Assembly: GCF_001634625.1 (NCBI RefSeq)
Contig: NZ_LRSE01000007.1
Location: 123,368-187,367 of the forward strand
Reading direction: 5' to 3'
From: Croceicoccus bisphenolivorans
Lineage (GTDB): Bacteria; Pseudomonadota; Alphaproteobacteria; Sphingomonadales; Sphingomonadaceae
Length of the DNA: 64,000 bases
In this document: in pieces, positions 37,777 to 46,275 of the stretch
Layout: every line of letters begins with the position of its first letter
Position numbering within the stretch: the stretch's first letter is position 1
Program-made: the position numbers and the translations under genes
The notes under the pieces: generated by a model
Databases searched by the model: none
Seen by the model: the letters and a program-made list of their open reading frames with translations, nothing else
What the model was told of the DNA's origin: nothing

Positions 37777-38526
37777 ATGCAGGCTCCCAACTACATTCGG
37801 ATCGGCACGCCGGGCGCCCCCAAGGTGGTATTCGCCCACGGTTGGGGCCGTTCGCACCGCGATTTCATTCCCGTTGCCGAGGCACTTGCCCCGTCGATCG
37901 ATGCCTACCTGTTCGATCTTCCCGGCCACGGCAAGTCGGAACGGCCGGATGAGGCATGGGGAACGGTGGAATACGCCGAATACATGGCGCGCTACATCAC
38001 GGTGGACATGGCGCTGGGCAGCTGCGTCTGGGTCGGCCACAGTTTCGGCGGGCGTGTCGGATTGCGGCTTGGCGTGCAATCGCCGGGGATGCTCGACCAC
38101 CTTGTCATCGTTGCCGGCGCCGGCGTTCCGCGCACCGTTACGACGCGCGAACGCTGGAAGCGCAAGTGGAACGGACGCAAGTTCCAGAAACTGAAGGCTG
38201 CGGCAAAGACCGAGGATGACCTGATCGCGCTGGAAAAGCGGTTCGGCAGTCCCGACTATGTGATGAGCCGGGAAACAGGCATGCGCGATATCTTCGTAAA
38301 GACGATTTCGGAGGACCAGTCGCCGGATCTTCACCGCATCCCGACCCCAACGACGTGCATCTACGGCAGCGCCGATACGGAAACGCCGCCTGAGATCGGA
38401 AAGAAGATCGCGAGCCTCGTGCCAAACGGCACTTATATCGAGTGCCCGCATTACGACCACATCTCGATCCTCGACCGTGGCCGCCACCAGATCGCGCTGG
38501 CGATAAAGGAAGCGGTGACAGCATGA
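37777..38526 (+). CDS. Alpha/beta hydrolase
   Basis: 249 aa, single-domain alpha/beta hydrolase. Oxyanion region FAHGWGRSHRDF, nucleophile elbow GHSFGG (Ser about residue 90), acid in YGSAD, and catalytic His in CPHYDH near residue 228. There is no signal peptide. AGAAGGGGG precedes the ATG at 37777; an earlier GTG at 37744 is in frame. The stop overlaps the start of the MurF-like gene (ATGA), so the two are translationally coupled. Substrate unknown; an amide or ester made by the neighbouring ligases is a reasonable guess. Confidence 0.85.
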   Translation: MQAPNYIRIGTPGAPKVVFAHGWGRSHRDFIPVAEALAPSIDAYLFDLPGHGKSERPDEAWGTVEYAEYMARYITVDMALGSCVWVGHSFGGRVGLRLGVQSPGMLDHLVIVAGAGVPRTVTTRERWKRKWNGRKFQKLKAAAKTEDDLIALEKRFGSPDYVMSRETGMRDIFVKTISEDQSPDLHRIPTPTTCIYGSADTETPPEIGKKIASLVPNGTYIECPHYDHISILDRGRHQIALAIKEAVTA

Positions 38527-40151
38527 GCAGCTTCGTCATCGCCGTCTTCGCCTCTATCATCGCGGTTACGGCCGCGGTCGGCTGGCTTGCGTGGAACCGG
38601 CTCCACACCCTGCTCACCTATTTCCAGCAGGAGGAATACAACGGGCGGCGCTTCCTCGGCGCAGTGAAGCGCGTTCGGCTCTACGATGTGCGGGCCAGTC
38701 TGGTGCTCCTCGCCGTGATCCCCCTCACCGCAGCGGTCGAGTACCTTTCGCTCGGCAGGTGGTGGATCGTCGCGATCTTCTTCGCCGCCGCAGCCGTGAT
38801 CGCATGGATCGGCTGGAAGGAACGCGGCTACCGCTACAAGAAGCCGCTCGCCATGACGGAGCGGGCGCGCAGGATCCGCAACGTGGCGGCGATCCTTGCC
38901 GTGCCGCTGGTCCTGCTGGCGCTGTTCGGTGCCGTGCTGGCCATCGTCGGGCTGCAACTGCTGCCGTTCACCCTCGTTATCGCCAATGCCCTGCTGAAGC
39001 CGGGGCAGGAACGGATCAACGAAGGTTATATCGAAGAGGCCCGCACGAAGCTGGCGCGCATGAATCCGGTGCGCATCGGCATTACCGGCAGCTTCGGCAA
39101 GACGACGACAAAGCACATCTTCGCCGAAGTGCTCGCCGTGTCCGGTCCGGTCTTCTATTCACGCGGTTCGATCAACACCGTGCTCGGCCTCACCCGCCAT
39201 ATCCGGGAGCGGTTGCAGTGGAGCCACCGCTATTTCATCGCGGAAATGGGTGCATACGGCATCGGCTCGATCAAGCGGTTGTGCGATTTCGTGATCCCCG
39301 ATTACGGCATCGTCACGGCCATCGGCGATGCGCATACCGAACGGTTCGGTTCGGTCGAGAATATCGCGAAAGCCAAGTCCGAACTGGTCGAGGAAGTGTG
39401 CGCGAACGGCGGTACGGCCATCGTGTCGACGCAGGTTCTGGCCTACCGCCCCTTCGTTGACCTGCGCGCGGCGAACCCCGGCCATGTCGTCAGCGTCGGG
39501 CCGGAGGAAGATGCAGACATCCGCATCGTTTCGGCCAGCCTCGAACAGGCGGACTGGAAGATCGTGCTGGAAGACCGGCGCGACGGGCAGAATGGCGCGC
39601 GGCTCGAATACGAACTGCCGCTGCTGGGCGAACACAACGTGACCAATTCGGCGCTGGCCGTGGCGGCGGCGTGGATCATCGATCCGGCCATCGCGACGCG
39701 CATTCCGCTGGTGACACCCGATGTCGAACAGGTTCCGCACCGCTTGCAGAAACGCGAAAGCCCCGGTCAGCCGCTGGTGCTGGACGATGCCTACAACGCG
39801 AACGAGGCAGGCTTCAGGAACGCCGTTGCCGTGGCGGCGGAACTGGCAAGGCAGCGCGGCGGGCGCGCGATCCTCGTCACCCCCGGCATCGCCGAATTGG
39901 GCATCGAGCATGACCGCGTCCACGCCAAGCTAGGCGAATATACTGCGGGGCTGGCCGATGTGGTCTACGCGGTAAACCCGTCGCGGATCGGCGCATTCAC
40001 CGGGGCGCTGGCGTCAGGTGGCAAGCCCGCCATCGAAGTCGCCAGCTTTGCCGATGCACGCAAGGCGCTGGATAGCGAGGCCAAGCCGGAGGATGTCGTG
40101 CTTTACGAGAACGACTTGCCGGATTTGCTCGAAGAGCGGCGGTTGCTTTGA
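38523..40151 (+). CDS. MurF-like Mur ligase with N-terminal membrane domain
   Basis: 542 aa. Residues 1-160 hold about four TM segments (near 4-23, 58-78, 80-98, 122-155) in place of the UDP-MurNAc-binding domain of MurF. The ATPase domain starts at GITGSFGKTTTK (187-198) and continues with AEMGAYGIGSIKRLCD and VTAIGDAHTERFGS, close to MurF. The C-terminal domain carries LDDAYNANEAGF, the MurF NP/N-rich signature variant. The fold predicts ATP-dependent amide bond formation on a membrane-bound acceptor and not the UDP-muropeptide. It is coupled to the hydrolase and divergent from the Ddl-like gene. Confidence 0.85.
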   Translation: MSSFVIAVFASIIAVTAAVGWLAWNRLHTLLTYFQQEEYNGRRFLGAVKRVRLYDVRASLVLLAVIPLTAAVEYLSLGRWWIVAIFFAAAAVIAWIGWKERGYRYKKPLAMTERARRIRNVAAILAVPLVLLALFGAVLAIVGLQLLPFTLVIANALLKPGQERINEGYIEEARTKLARMNPVRIGITGSFGKTTTKHIFAEVLAVSGPVFYSRGSINTVLGLTRHIRERLQWSHRYFIAEMGAYGIGSIKRLCDFVIPDYGIVTAIGDAHTERFGSVENIAKAKSELVEEVCANGGTAIVSTQVLAYRPFVDLRAANPGHVVSVGPEEDADIRIVSASLEQADWKIVLEDRRDGQNGARLEYELPLLGEHNVTNSALAVAAAWIIDPAIATRIPLVTPDVEQVPHRLQKRESPGQPLVLDDAYNANEAGFRNAVAVAAELARQRGGRAILVTPGIAELGIEHDRVHAKLGEYTAGLADVVYAVNPSRIGAFTGALASGGKPAIEVASFADARKALDSEAKPEDVVLYENDLPDLLEERRLL

Positions 40152-40178
40152 TGGCCGCTATGGGGTGGGAATCAGACG

Positions 40179-40412
40179 CTAGAAGTTTTCTTCAACAAAA
40201 CCGAATACCGTAAAGCAGGCGAAGCGTAGCCCGTATCCAAAGATCGCCATGAGAGGTGCAGCCCAGAGCACTTGCGGGTCCGAACTCCAGCCGAGGTTGA
40301 ACAACCAATCAAGCAGCGCATGGAGCCAAAAAAGCAATAGGCTGAGCATAATCAACATGAAGACGGCATTCACGGCAAGCCGTTGCGCGGAAATGAATTT
40401 TTTCGTGCTCAT
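40179..40412 (-). CDS. Small hypothetical membrane protein
   Basis: 77 aa with two probable TM helices (about 12-38 and 48-70) and short polar ends. No family recognised and no convincing Shine-Dalgarno before the ATG. It lies in a short gap, converging on the MurF-like gene, so it may be a genuine small protein or a chance frame. Confidence 0.45.
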   Translation of the reverse strand: MSTKKFISAQRLAVNAVFMLIMLSLLLFWLHALLDWLFNLGWSSDPQVLWAAPLMAIFGYGLRFACFTVFGFVEENF

Positions 40413-40474
40413 CGCAAATAGATGTCAGTTCGTGAGAACGTCCGCAATCGGGTCGTTACCGGCCATCCGCCATC

Positions 40475-40552
40475 GTCATCCCCGCGAAGGCGGGAATCCA
40501 CAGAGCGCCGCCGCGAACGGTAAAGCTGGATCCCCGCCTTCGCGGGGATGAC
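40475..40552. repeat. REP-type inverted repeat
   Basis: Two 26-bp arms (40475-40500 and 40527-40552), inverted and differing at one base, flank a 26-bp spacer. Each arm is itself an imperfect hairpin around CCCCGCGAAGGCGGG. This is the widespread extragenic palindrome of many proteobacteria. It lies between genes, eight bases from the stop of the molybdoenzyme gene, and may also stabilise or end that transcript. Confidence 0.8.
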
Positions 40553-40559
40553 GCTTGGC

Positions 40560-41309
40560 TCAAATCCCCGCCCACCACTGGTACCCCGCGCGGTCTTCCC
40601 AGAAGCCGCCCTTGCCGCCCGCGATATCGCGGTAGTCAGCAATGGCCTCTATGCCGGTCACGTATTTCGCATGCTTGTAACCCAGCTGCCGCTCCACCCG
40701 AAGCCGCAGCGGCGCGCCATGCCGTTCGGGCAGTGGCTGGCCGTTCATGCGCCATGCCATGATCGTCTGCGGGTGCAGCGCCTCGATCATGTCCACGCTC
40801 TCGTAATAGGGTGTGTCGCCATAACGGTCGGCGCAGCGGAACAGGACGTAGCGGGCCTTGTCACTGACGCCCGCCAGCTTCAGCAGGTGGGAGAGCGGCG
40901 TGCCGGTCCACTGGCCGATCGCGCTCCACCCCTCGACACAGTCGTGCCGGGTGATCTGGGTGCGCGCGGGCATGTGCTGCAAGTCCGCGATTGAGAGCGA
41001 CAGCGGCCTTGCCACCATGCCGCCCACCGCCAGCCGCCAGCCAGAGAACCCCTGCGCCAGGTGGCGACGGTATTCGGGCGTATCCACGGTGCGCGATCCG
41101 TTGGCTCGGAAATCGGGGCTGCGCTCCGCCGCCGAATATTCGCGGGCCAGCGCGTCGCGGCTCGTCACCAGTCGCTGCGCATCGCGGGTGAACAAGTCCA
41201 GCGACTGCGCGAAACCGTCGACCGGTCCGGTTTCGAGGATTTTCTGGCACCCGCCCAGAGTCAGCCCCGCGCCCAGCCCCGCGATCAACTTGCGGCGTCC
41301 GATCATCAT
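40560..41309 (-). CDS. Sulfite-oxidase-family molybdopterin oxidoreductase, Tat-exported
   Basis: 249 aa, related to MsrP/SorA-type enzymes. The N-terminus has a twin-arginine motif (IGRRKLIAG) and a possible lipobox (LGGC), so it is exported folded. The molybdenum ligand Cys is in RHDCVEGWS (about residue 124). GGAGAAG precedes the ATG at 41309, which overlaps the stop of the cytochrome b gene. That partner would pass electrons to or from the quinone pool. Methionine sulfoxide or sulfite are possible substrates; neither is shown. Confidence 0.85.
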   Translation of the reverse strand: MMIGRRKLIAGLGAGLTLGGCQKILETGPVDGFAQSLDLFTRDAQRLVTSRDALAREYSAAERSPDFRANGSRTVDTPEYRRHLAQGFSGWRLAVGGMVARPLSLSIADLQHMPARTQITRHDCVEGWSAIGQWTGTPLSHLLKLAGVSDKARYVLFRCADRYGDTPYYESVDMIEALHPQTIMAWRMNGQPLPERHGAPLRLRVERQLGYKHAKYVTGIEAIADYRDIAGGKGGFWEDRAGYQWWAGI

Positions 41310-42154
41310 GGCGTCTTCTCCGGCGGCCCGTTTTCGGATGGCAGGCGGAACCGCCCTGTAATCATCGAGCGGATCTCGTTCACCGGCCCTGCCAGCACGA
41401 CCATTGCGAGGTGGACGAGAATGAACAGCACCAGCGCAAACGCGGCAAGGAAATGGATCGAGCGCGCCGATTGCCGCCCGCCGAACAGGTCGAGCAGCCA
41501 TGGCCACGCCGCATCCATCGTCGGGCTCATCGTCAGGCCCGTCAGCACGATCAGGGGCAGCAGCACGACCAGTACCGAGAGATAGGCCAGCTTTTGCAGC
41601 ACGTTGTACCGCGCCGCCGCCTCACCCTTCGGCAGGCGCAGGCGGGCATGATTCTTCACGTCCTGCCAGATATGCCGGGGTTCAAGCTCCGCTCGTCGCG
41701 GCACTACGTCGTGCCACAAGTGCCGGTTGAGCAATGACCAGACGAGGTATAGCGCCCCCGCGATCCCCAGCACCCAAGCGCCAAGGAAGTGCCACTTGCG
41801 CCCCGCGGCAAGGCTGTAGTTCGAAGGTAGCGTCGCCCAATGCGGAAAGGCGCGGGTCTGCGTGCGCCCGTCCTTCTGCCAAGAACCGAGCACGCCGGTC
41901 GTCGCGATTTCGAAATCGCCGATGCGCAGGAAACCTTGTTTGTCGTTAGTAGCGCCGATGCGAAGCCAGGGGGTGTCGGGATTCGCCCCGTACTGCCCCC
42001 AGTACAGGTGCGGGTGGGCATTGAAGATGGTCAACCCGCTCATCAAACAGGTGAAGACCGCCGCCACGTTCAGCCAGTGCCACGCCCGCGTCGAGAGGCG
42101 ATGGCGCCTGACGACACGGGGCTGAGGGGCGGGATTATCCGACGTTGATTTCAA
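41306..42154 (-). CDS. Cytochrome b561/thiosulfate-reductase-type membrane subunit
   Basis: 282 aa with four or five TM segments (first near 26-45). Candidate haem His residues lie in TRAWHWLN, RKWHFLGAW, RSIHFLAA and LFILVHLAM. A periplasmic loop of about 80 residues follows TM1. It overlaps the molybdoenzyme start by 4 bp and begins inside the end of the upstream lipoprotein gene, so the three genes form one unit. It probably links the exported molybdoenzyme to quinones. Confidence 0.85.
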   Translation of the reverse strand: MKSTSDNPAPQPRVVRRHRLSTRAWHWLNVAAVFTCLMSGLTIFNAHPHLYWGQYGANPDTPWLRIGATNDKQGFLRIGDFEIATTGVLGSWQKDGRTQTRAFPHWATLPSNYSLAAGRKWHFLGAWVLGIAGALYLVWSLLNRHLWHDVVPRRAELEPRHIWQDVKNHARLRLPKGEAAARYNVLQKLAYLSVLVVLLPLIVLTGLTMSPTMDAAWPWLLDLFGGRQSARSIHFLAAFALVLFILVHLAMVVLAGPVNEIRSMITGRFRLPSENGPPEKTP

Positions 42155-42641
42155 GCCTGTAATCGGCCGTCTCCTCGCGCCGGGCGGCGCTGCGCATCAT
42201 GTAGACCCGGACGCGGTAGTCTCCCGACTTTGCGGCCGCGCCCTCGAACATGTTTTCGCCCATGGACCCGTTGAAGATCGCCACATCCGTCTCACCGGGT
42301 TCGATCAGGTTGAAATAGGTGGCCGTGTGCGGCGTCGCCATGGAAATGTTCAGCGGCTGGCCCTGTTTAGCCCGGAAGACATAGTCGATCGATTCGTAGC
42401 CGGTGATCGATCCCTCGACCGTGGTCGAATTGCTGCCATCCTCGAACCCGACATGTTCGATTGGAATGTCAGCGACTTGCTGGGCCGGCACGTAATCCGG
42501 ATCGGCGGCCGGTTCGGCCACTTCCATCGCCGCGTCGTCGGTCGCGGTAACCTTAGCCGGCTCCTCCGCCTCGGAAGTGCATCCGCATAGTGCCGCAAGT
42601 GCGATTATCGCGATTCCATGGCTAATTTTCGAACGTTGCAT
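42135..42641 (-). CDS. Lipoprotein of unknown function
   Basis: 168 aa. Signal sequence ends in lipobox LCGC. An acidic Glu/Ala/Pro-rich linker (about 22-55) precedes a beta-rich domain (about 60-165) ending in DYRVRVYMMRSAARREETAD, which resembles the PPC / g-type lysozyme inhibitor pattern of small periplasmic beta domains. It overlaps the cytochrome b gene by 20 bp and is the first gene of that unit. Function unknown. Confidence 0.75.
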   Translation of the reverse strand: MQRSKISHGIAIIALAALCGCTSEAEEPAKVTATDDAAMEVAEPAADPDYVPAQQVADIPIEHVGFEDGSNSTTVEGSITGYESIDYVFRAKQGQPLNISMATPHTATYFNLIEPGETDVAIFNGSMGENMFEGAAAKSGDYRVRVYMMRSAARREETADYRLEINVG

Positions 42642-42830
42642 GGCTTCCCCCTTGTGCCAGGCTGGCGGCGGCCGGAATGGCCAGCCTCCAGCTTATAAAA
42701 TGCCGCACGACGAGTGCGCTAGCAACCGTCAAAAGGGTCGGTTCATTGCGCATTTTTGACGCACATTTCGCATTTTTGGAAGAACACCGGGTGGCAATTC
42801 TTTAACGAGCGCGCCTGTATTCAGCCGGAG

Positions 42831-43154
42831 ATGACGACAAGACAGGCCTATCGATCACGGGTGAAGATTCCCGCCAGTTACCGCACCGATGACGGTAGCG
42901 AATACGAGACGTCAGTCGTCGACATTTCGGAACACGGCTGCCGCCTGCGCGATGGAATCGCAACTGTCCGTCCCGGTGCCGGGCTAAGCATTTCTATCGG
43001 TACAATGGCACCCATTTCAGCGGAAGTGCGCTGGCTGTACCGCTCGTTCTGCGGCGTCGCCTTTACCCGCCCTTTGCACAGCGCGCTGGTCGAACACCTC
43101 CAGCATGCCCATGCCCGCGGCGCGCTGCCAAGCGATGAAATACCCGCACGCTGA
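42831..43154 (+). CDS. PilZ domain protein
   Basis: 107 aa, a lone PilZ fold: YRSRVKIPASYRTDDG, then SVVDISEHGCRLRDG, a DxSxxG-type motif. The N-terminal RxxxR c-di-GMP motif is approximated by RQAYRSR. It could bind c-di-GMP or be a degenerate PilZ. The frame starts as early as a TTG at 42756, but the domain starts right after the ATG at 42831. It converges on fdsD with 2 bp between. Confidence 0.75.
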   Translation: MTTRQAYRSRVKIPASYRTDDGSEYETSVVDISEHGCRLRDGIATVRPGAGLSISIGTMAPISAEVRWLYRSFCGVAFTRPLHSALVEHLQHAHARGALPSDEIPAR

Positions 43155-43156
43155 GC

Positions 43157-43435
43157 CTACCCGGCGTCGGAGCGTCCGCCTTCATCCACAGGGTTGAATA
43201 CCGTCGCCCGCGTCTGCGGCGGCGGTTCGCCCTCCGTACGCAGGATCACGAACGCGCGGGCAGCCACCGGCGAGAGGTCCGGTTCGTCACCGGATATCCC
43301 CGCCTTCATCCGGGGGTCCCAGAACTGCTGGATGTGATCGGCCGTCGCCATGGCTGCCGCTTCATGGTCAAGCGCGGAGAAATTCCGCGCGATCTGGTTC
43401 GCCATGTAGATCAAACGGGCATGCGTATTACTCAT
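43157..43435 (-). CDS. fdsD: Formate dehydrogenase delta subunit FdsD
   Basis: 92 aa small subunit of NAD-dependent formate dehydrogenase (ARLIYMANQIARNF and HIQQFWDPRM are the family hallmarks). It has no cofactor motif; in known systems it assists assembly or stability of the complex. Its start overlaps the fdsA stop by 4 bp. Last gene of the operon. Confidence 0.92.
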   Translation of the reverse strand: MSNTHARLIYMANQIARNFSALDHEAAAMATADHIQQFWDPRMKAGISGDEPDLSPVAARAFVILRTEGEPPPQTRATVFNPVDEGGRSDAG

Positions 43436-46275
43436 TCTGCAGGCTCGTGACTGATGCGGCGGGACCGTTCGGACAGATCGGCATAGTCTTCCTGCCAGTC
43501 GGTCGGCCCGTTCGAAGGCGCGACCTGCACTGCCGTCACCTTGTATTCCGGGCAGTTCGTCGCCCAGTCGGAATAGTCTGTAGTGACGACGTTGGCCTGC
43601 GTTTCGGGGTGGTGGAACGTGGTGTAGACGACGCCCGGAGCGACACGCTCGGTCACTTTGACACGAAGCGTCGTCTCCCCCTTGCGGCTGGCCAGGCGCG
43701 CCCAGTCACCGTCTTTCAGGCCGCGGTTTTCGGCATCGACAGGATGCATTTCCAACAGGTCTTCCGGATGCCATGCGGTATTGGCGGTGCGCCGTGTCTG
43801 CGCGCCGACGTTGTAGTGGGACAGGATGCGCCCCGTCGTCAGCAGCAGCGGGAAGCGAGGGCCGGTCTTCTCGTCCGTCGGCACGTATTCGGTGACAACG
43901 AAGTGGCCCTTCCCCCGCACGAAGCCGTCGATATGCATCACCGGCGCGCCATCGGGATTTGCCTCGTTCACAGGCCACTGCAGCGAGCCTACCGCGCACA
44001 GCCGTTCCCACGTGACGCCGGCGAAAGTCGGAGTCAGGCGCGCGATTTCGGCCAGTATCTCGCTCGGATGGCCGTAATCCCAGCCCAGCCCCATGGCATT
44101 CGCCAGAAGCTGCGTGACTTGCCAGTCCTCATACCCGTTTGCCGGGTCCATCACGCGGCGCACCGGCTGGATGCGGCGCTCGGCATTGGTGAATGTGCCG
44201 TCCTTCTCCAGAAAAGTGCTGCCGGGCAGGAAGACATGCGCGTAGTTCGCAGTCTCGTTCAGGAACAGGTCGTGGACGATGACGCAGTCCATCGCCTCCA
44301 GCCCCGCCGCGACGTGCTTGGTGTCAGGGTCTGACTGAAGAATATCCTCACCCTGAATGTAAATGGCGCGGAACGTGCCGTCACACGCGGCATCGAGCAT
44401 GTTGTTGATGCGCAGACCCGGCTCGGCATCCAGCGTAACGCCCCAGTCTTGTTCGAACAGGGCACGCGTTTCGGCGTCCGAGATATGGCGATAGCCCGAC
44501 AGTTCGTGCGGGAACGATCCCATATCGCAGGCGCCCTGCACGTTGTTCTGCCCGCGCAAAGGATTCACGCCGACACCGGGACGACCAATGTTGCCGGTCG
44601 CCATGGCAAGGTTCGCGATGGCCATGACGGTGCTGGACCCTTGCGAATGCTCCGTCACGCCAAGGCCGTAGTAGATCGCACCGTTTCCGCCGGTCGCGAA
44701 CAGCCGCGCCGCCGCGCGCAGTTCTTCCGCCGGAACGCGGGTTACGGGCTCCAACCGCTCGGGGCTGTGGCTTTCGTCGGAAACGAAGCGGGCCCAGTCT
44801 TCGAACGCGTCGACTTCACAACGCTCCTGAACGAACTTGGCGTCGACCAGCCCCTCGGTCACGATCACGTGCGCCATCGCGGTCAGCACCGCGACGTTGG
44901 TGCCCGGCTGCAGCGGCAAGTGATGCGCAGCCTCGATATGGGGGGAGCGGACGAGATCGATCCGGCGCGGGTCGATCACGATCAACTTCGCGCCCTGCCG
45001 CAGCCTGCGCTTCATGCGGCTGGCGAAGACGGGGTGTGCATCGGTAGGGTTCGCGCCGATGACAAGGATGACGTCGCTATGCTCGACGCTGTCGAAATCC
45101 TGCGTGCCCGCGCTGGTGCCAAACGTGGTCTTGAGGCCATATCCCGTCGGCGAATGGCAGACGCGAGCGCACGTATCGACGTTGTTCGATCCGAACCCGC
45201 CGCGCACCAGCTTCTGGACAAGGAACGTCTCTTCGTTGGTGCAGCGGCTGGAGGTAATACCGCCGAGCGCCCTTGCACCGTGCTCGGCGCGAATGTCCTT
45301 CAACCGTCCGGCGGCATAGCTGATCGCTTCGGCCCAGCTGACTTCACGCCAGGGCTCGTCGATGGAATCGCGGATCATCGGCGAGGTGATCCGGTCCTTG
45401 TGGTTGGCATAGCCCCAAGCGAAACGGCCCTTCACGCAGGAATGGCCGCGGTTCGCCTTGCCTTCCTTCCACGGAACCATGCGGACCAGCTGTTCGCCCC
45501 GCATTTCCGCGCGGAAAGTGCAGCCGACGCCGCAATAGGCACAAGTCGTGACGACGGACCGTTCGGGCTTGCCATGCTCCTTCACGCTCTTTTCCATGAG
45601 CGCCGATGTCGGGCAGGCCTGCACGCAGGCGCCGCAGGACACGCATTCGCTGGACAGGAAATCGTCCTCCGTCGTGCCCGCGCTGATCTTGCTAGCGAAC
45701 CCGCGTCCGTCCACCGTCAGTGCCAGCGTGCCCTGCACTTCGTCACAGGCGCGTACGCAGCGCGAACAGACGATGCACTTGTCCGGCGCGAACAGGAAAT
45801 AGGGGTTCGACACGTCGGGCGCCTGGCCAAGGTGATGTGCACCGTCGTAGCCATAACGCACATCGCGCAAGCCCACGTCGGCCGCCGCATCCTGAAGCTC
45901 GCAGTCGTTGTTCGCACTACAGGTCAGGCAGTCCAGCGGGTGGTCGGAGATATAAAGCTCCATCACCCCGCGCCGCAGCTTTTCCAGTCGCGGGGTCTGC
46001 GTCTTCACGACCATGCCCTCGGTCACGGGCGTCGTGCAGGACGCGGGCGTGCCGCGCATCCCTTCAACTTCGACAAGGCACAGGCGGCAGGAGCCGAAGC
46101 TCTTCACCATATCGGTCGCACAAAGTTTCGGAATGTCGCCGCCGATCTCGGCCGCCGCGCGCATGACGCTGGTGCCTTCGGGAACGGTGACTTCGCGCCC
46201 GTCGATGGAGAGCGTGACAGTCCTGTCGCTGCGGACTTCGGGCGTGCCGAAATCAGGTTGTTTCGCGTATCCCAT
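43432..46275 (-). CDS. fdsA: NAD-dependent formate dehydrogenase alpha subunit FdsA
   Basis: 947 aa catalytic subunit, cytoplasmic. It oxidises formate to CO2. In order: 2Fe-2S domain (Cys near 52-80), His-Cys cluster region DHPLDCLTCSANNDC, two ferredoxin-type [4Fe-4S] sites (CIVCSRCVRAC, CVSCGACVQACP), the proximal cluster CAYCGVGC (245-252), then the molybdopterin domain. The molybdenum ligand is Cys373 (RVCHSPTGYG), not selenocysteine. Its start abuts the fdhD stop. Confidence 0.95.
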   Translation of the reverse strand: MGYAKQPDFGTPEVRSDRTVTLSIDGREVTVPEGTSVMRAAAEIGGDIPKLCATDMVKSFGSCRLCLVEVEGMRGTPASCTTPVTEGMVVKTQTPRLEKLRRGVMELYISDHPLDCLTCSANNDCELQDAAADVGLRDVRYGYDGAHHLGQAPDVSNPYFLFAPDKCIVCSRCVRACDEVQGTLALTVDGRGFASKISAGTTEDDFLSSECVSCGACVQACPTSALMEKSVKEHGKPERSVVTTCAYCGVGCTFRAEMRGEQLVRMVPWKEGKANRGHSCVKGRFAWGYANHKDRITSPMIRDSIDEPWREVSWAEAISYAAGRLKDIRAEHGARALGGITSSRCTNEETFLVQKLVRGGFGSNNVDTCARVCHSPTGYGLKTTFGTSAGTQDFDSVEHSDVILVIGANPTDAHPVFASRMKRRLRQGAKLIVIDPRRIDLVRSPHIEAAHHLPLQPGTNVAVLTAMAHVIVTEGLVDAKFVQERCEVDAFEDWARFVSDESHSPERLEPVTRVPAEELRAAARLFATGGNGAIYYGLGVTEHSQGSSTVMAIANLAMATGNIGRPGVGVNPLRGQNNVQGACDMGSFPHELSGYRHISDAETRALFEQDWGVTLDAEPGLRINNMLDAACDGTFRAIYIQGEDILQSDPDTKHVAAGLEAMDCVIVHDLFLNETANYAHVFLPGSTFLEKDGTFTNAERRIQPVRRVMDPANGYEDWQVTQLLANAMGLGWDYGHPSEILAEIARLTPTFAGVTWERLCAVGSLQWPVNEANPDGAPVMHIDGFVRGKGHFVVTEYVPTDEKTGPRFPLLLTTGRILSHYNVGAQTRRTANTAWHPEDLLEMHPVDAENRGLKDGDWARLASRKGETTLRVKVTERVAPGVVYTTFHHPETQANVVTTDYSDWATNCPEYKVTAVQVAPSNGPTDWQEDYADLSERSRRISHEPAE

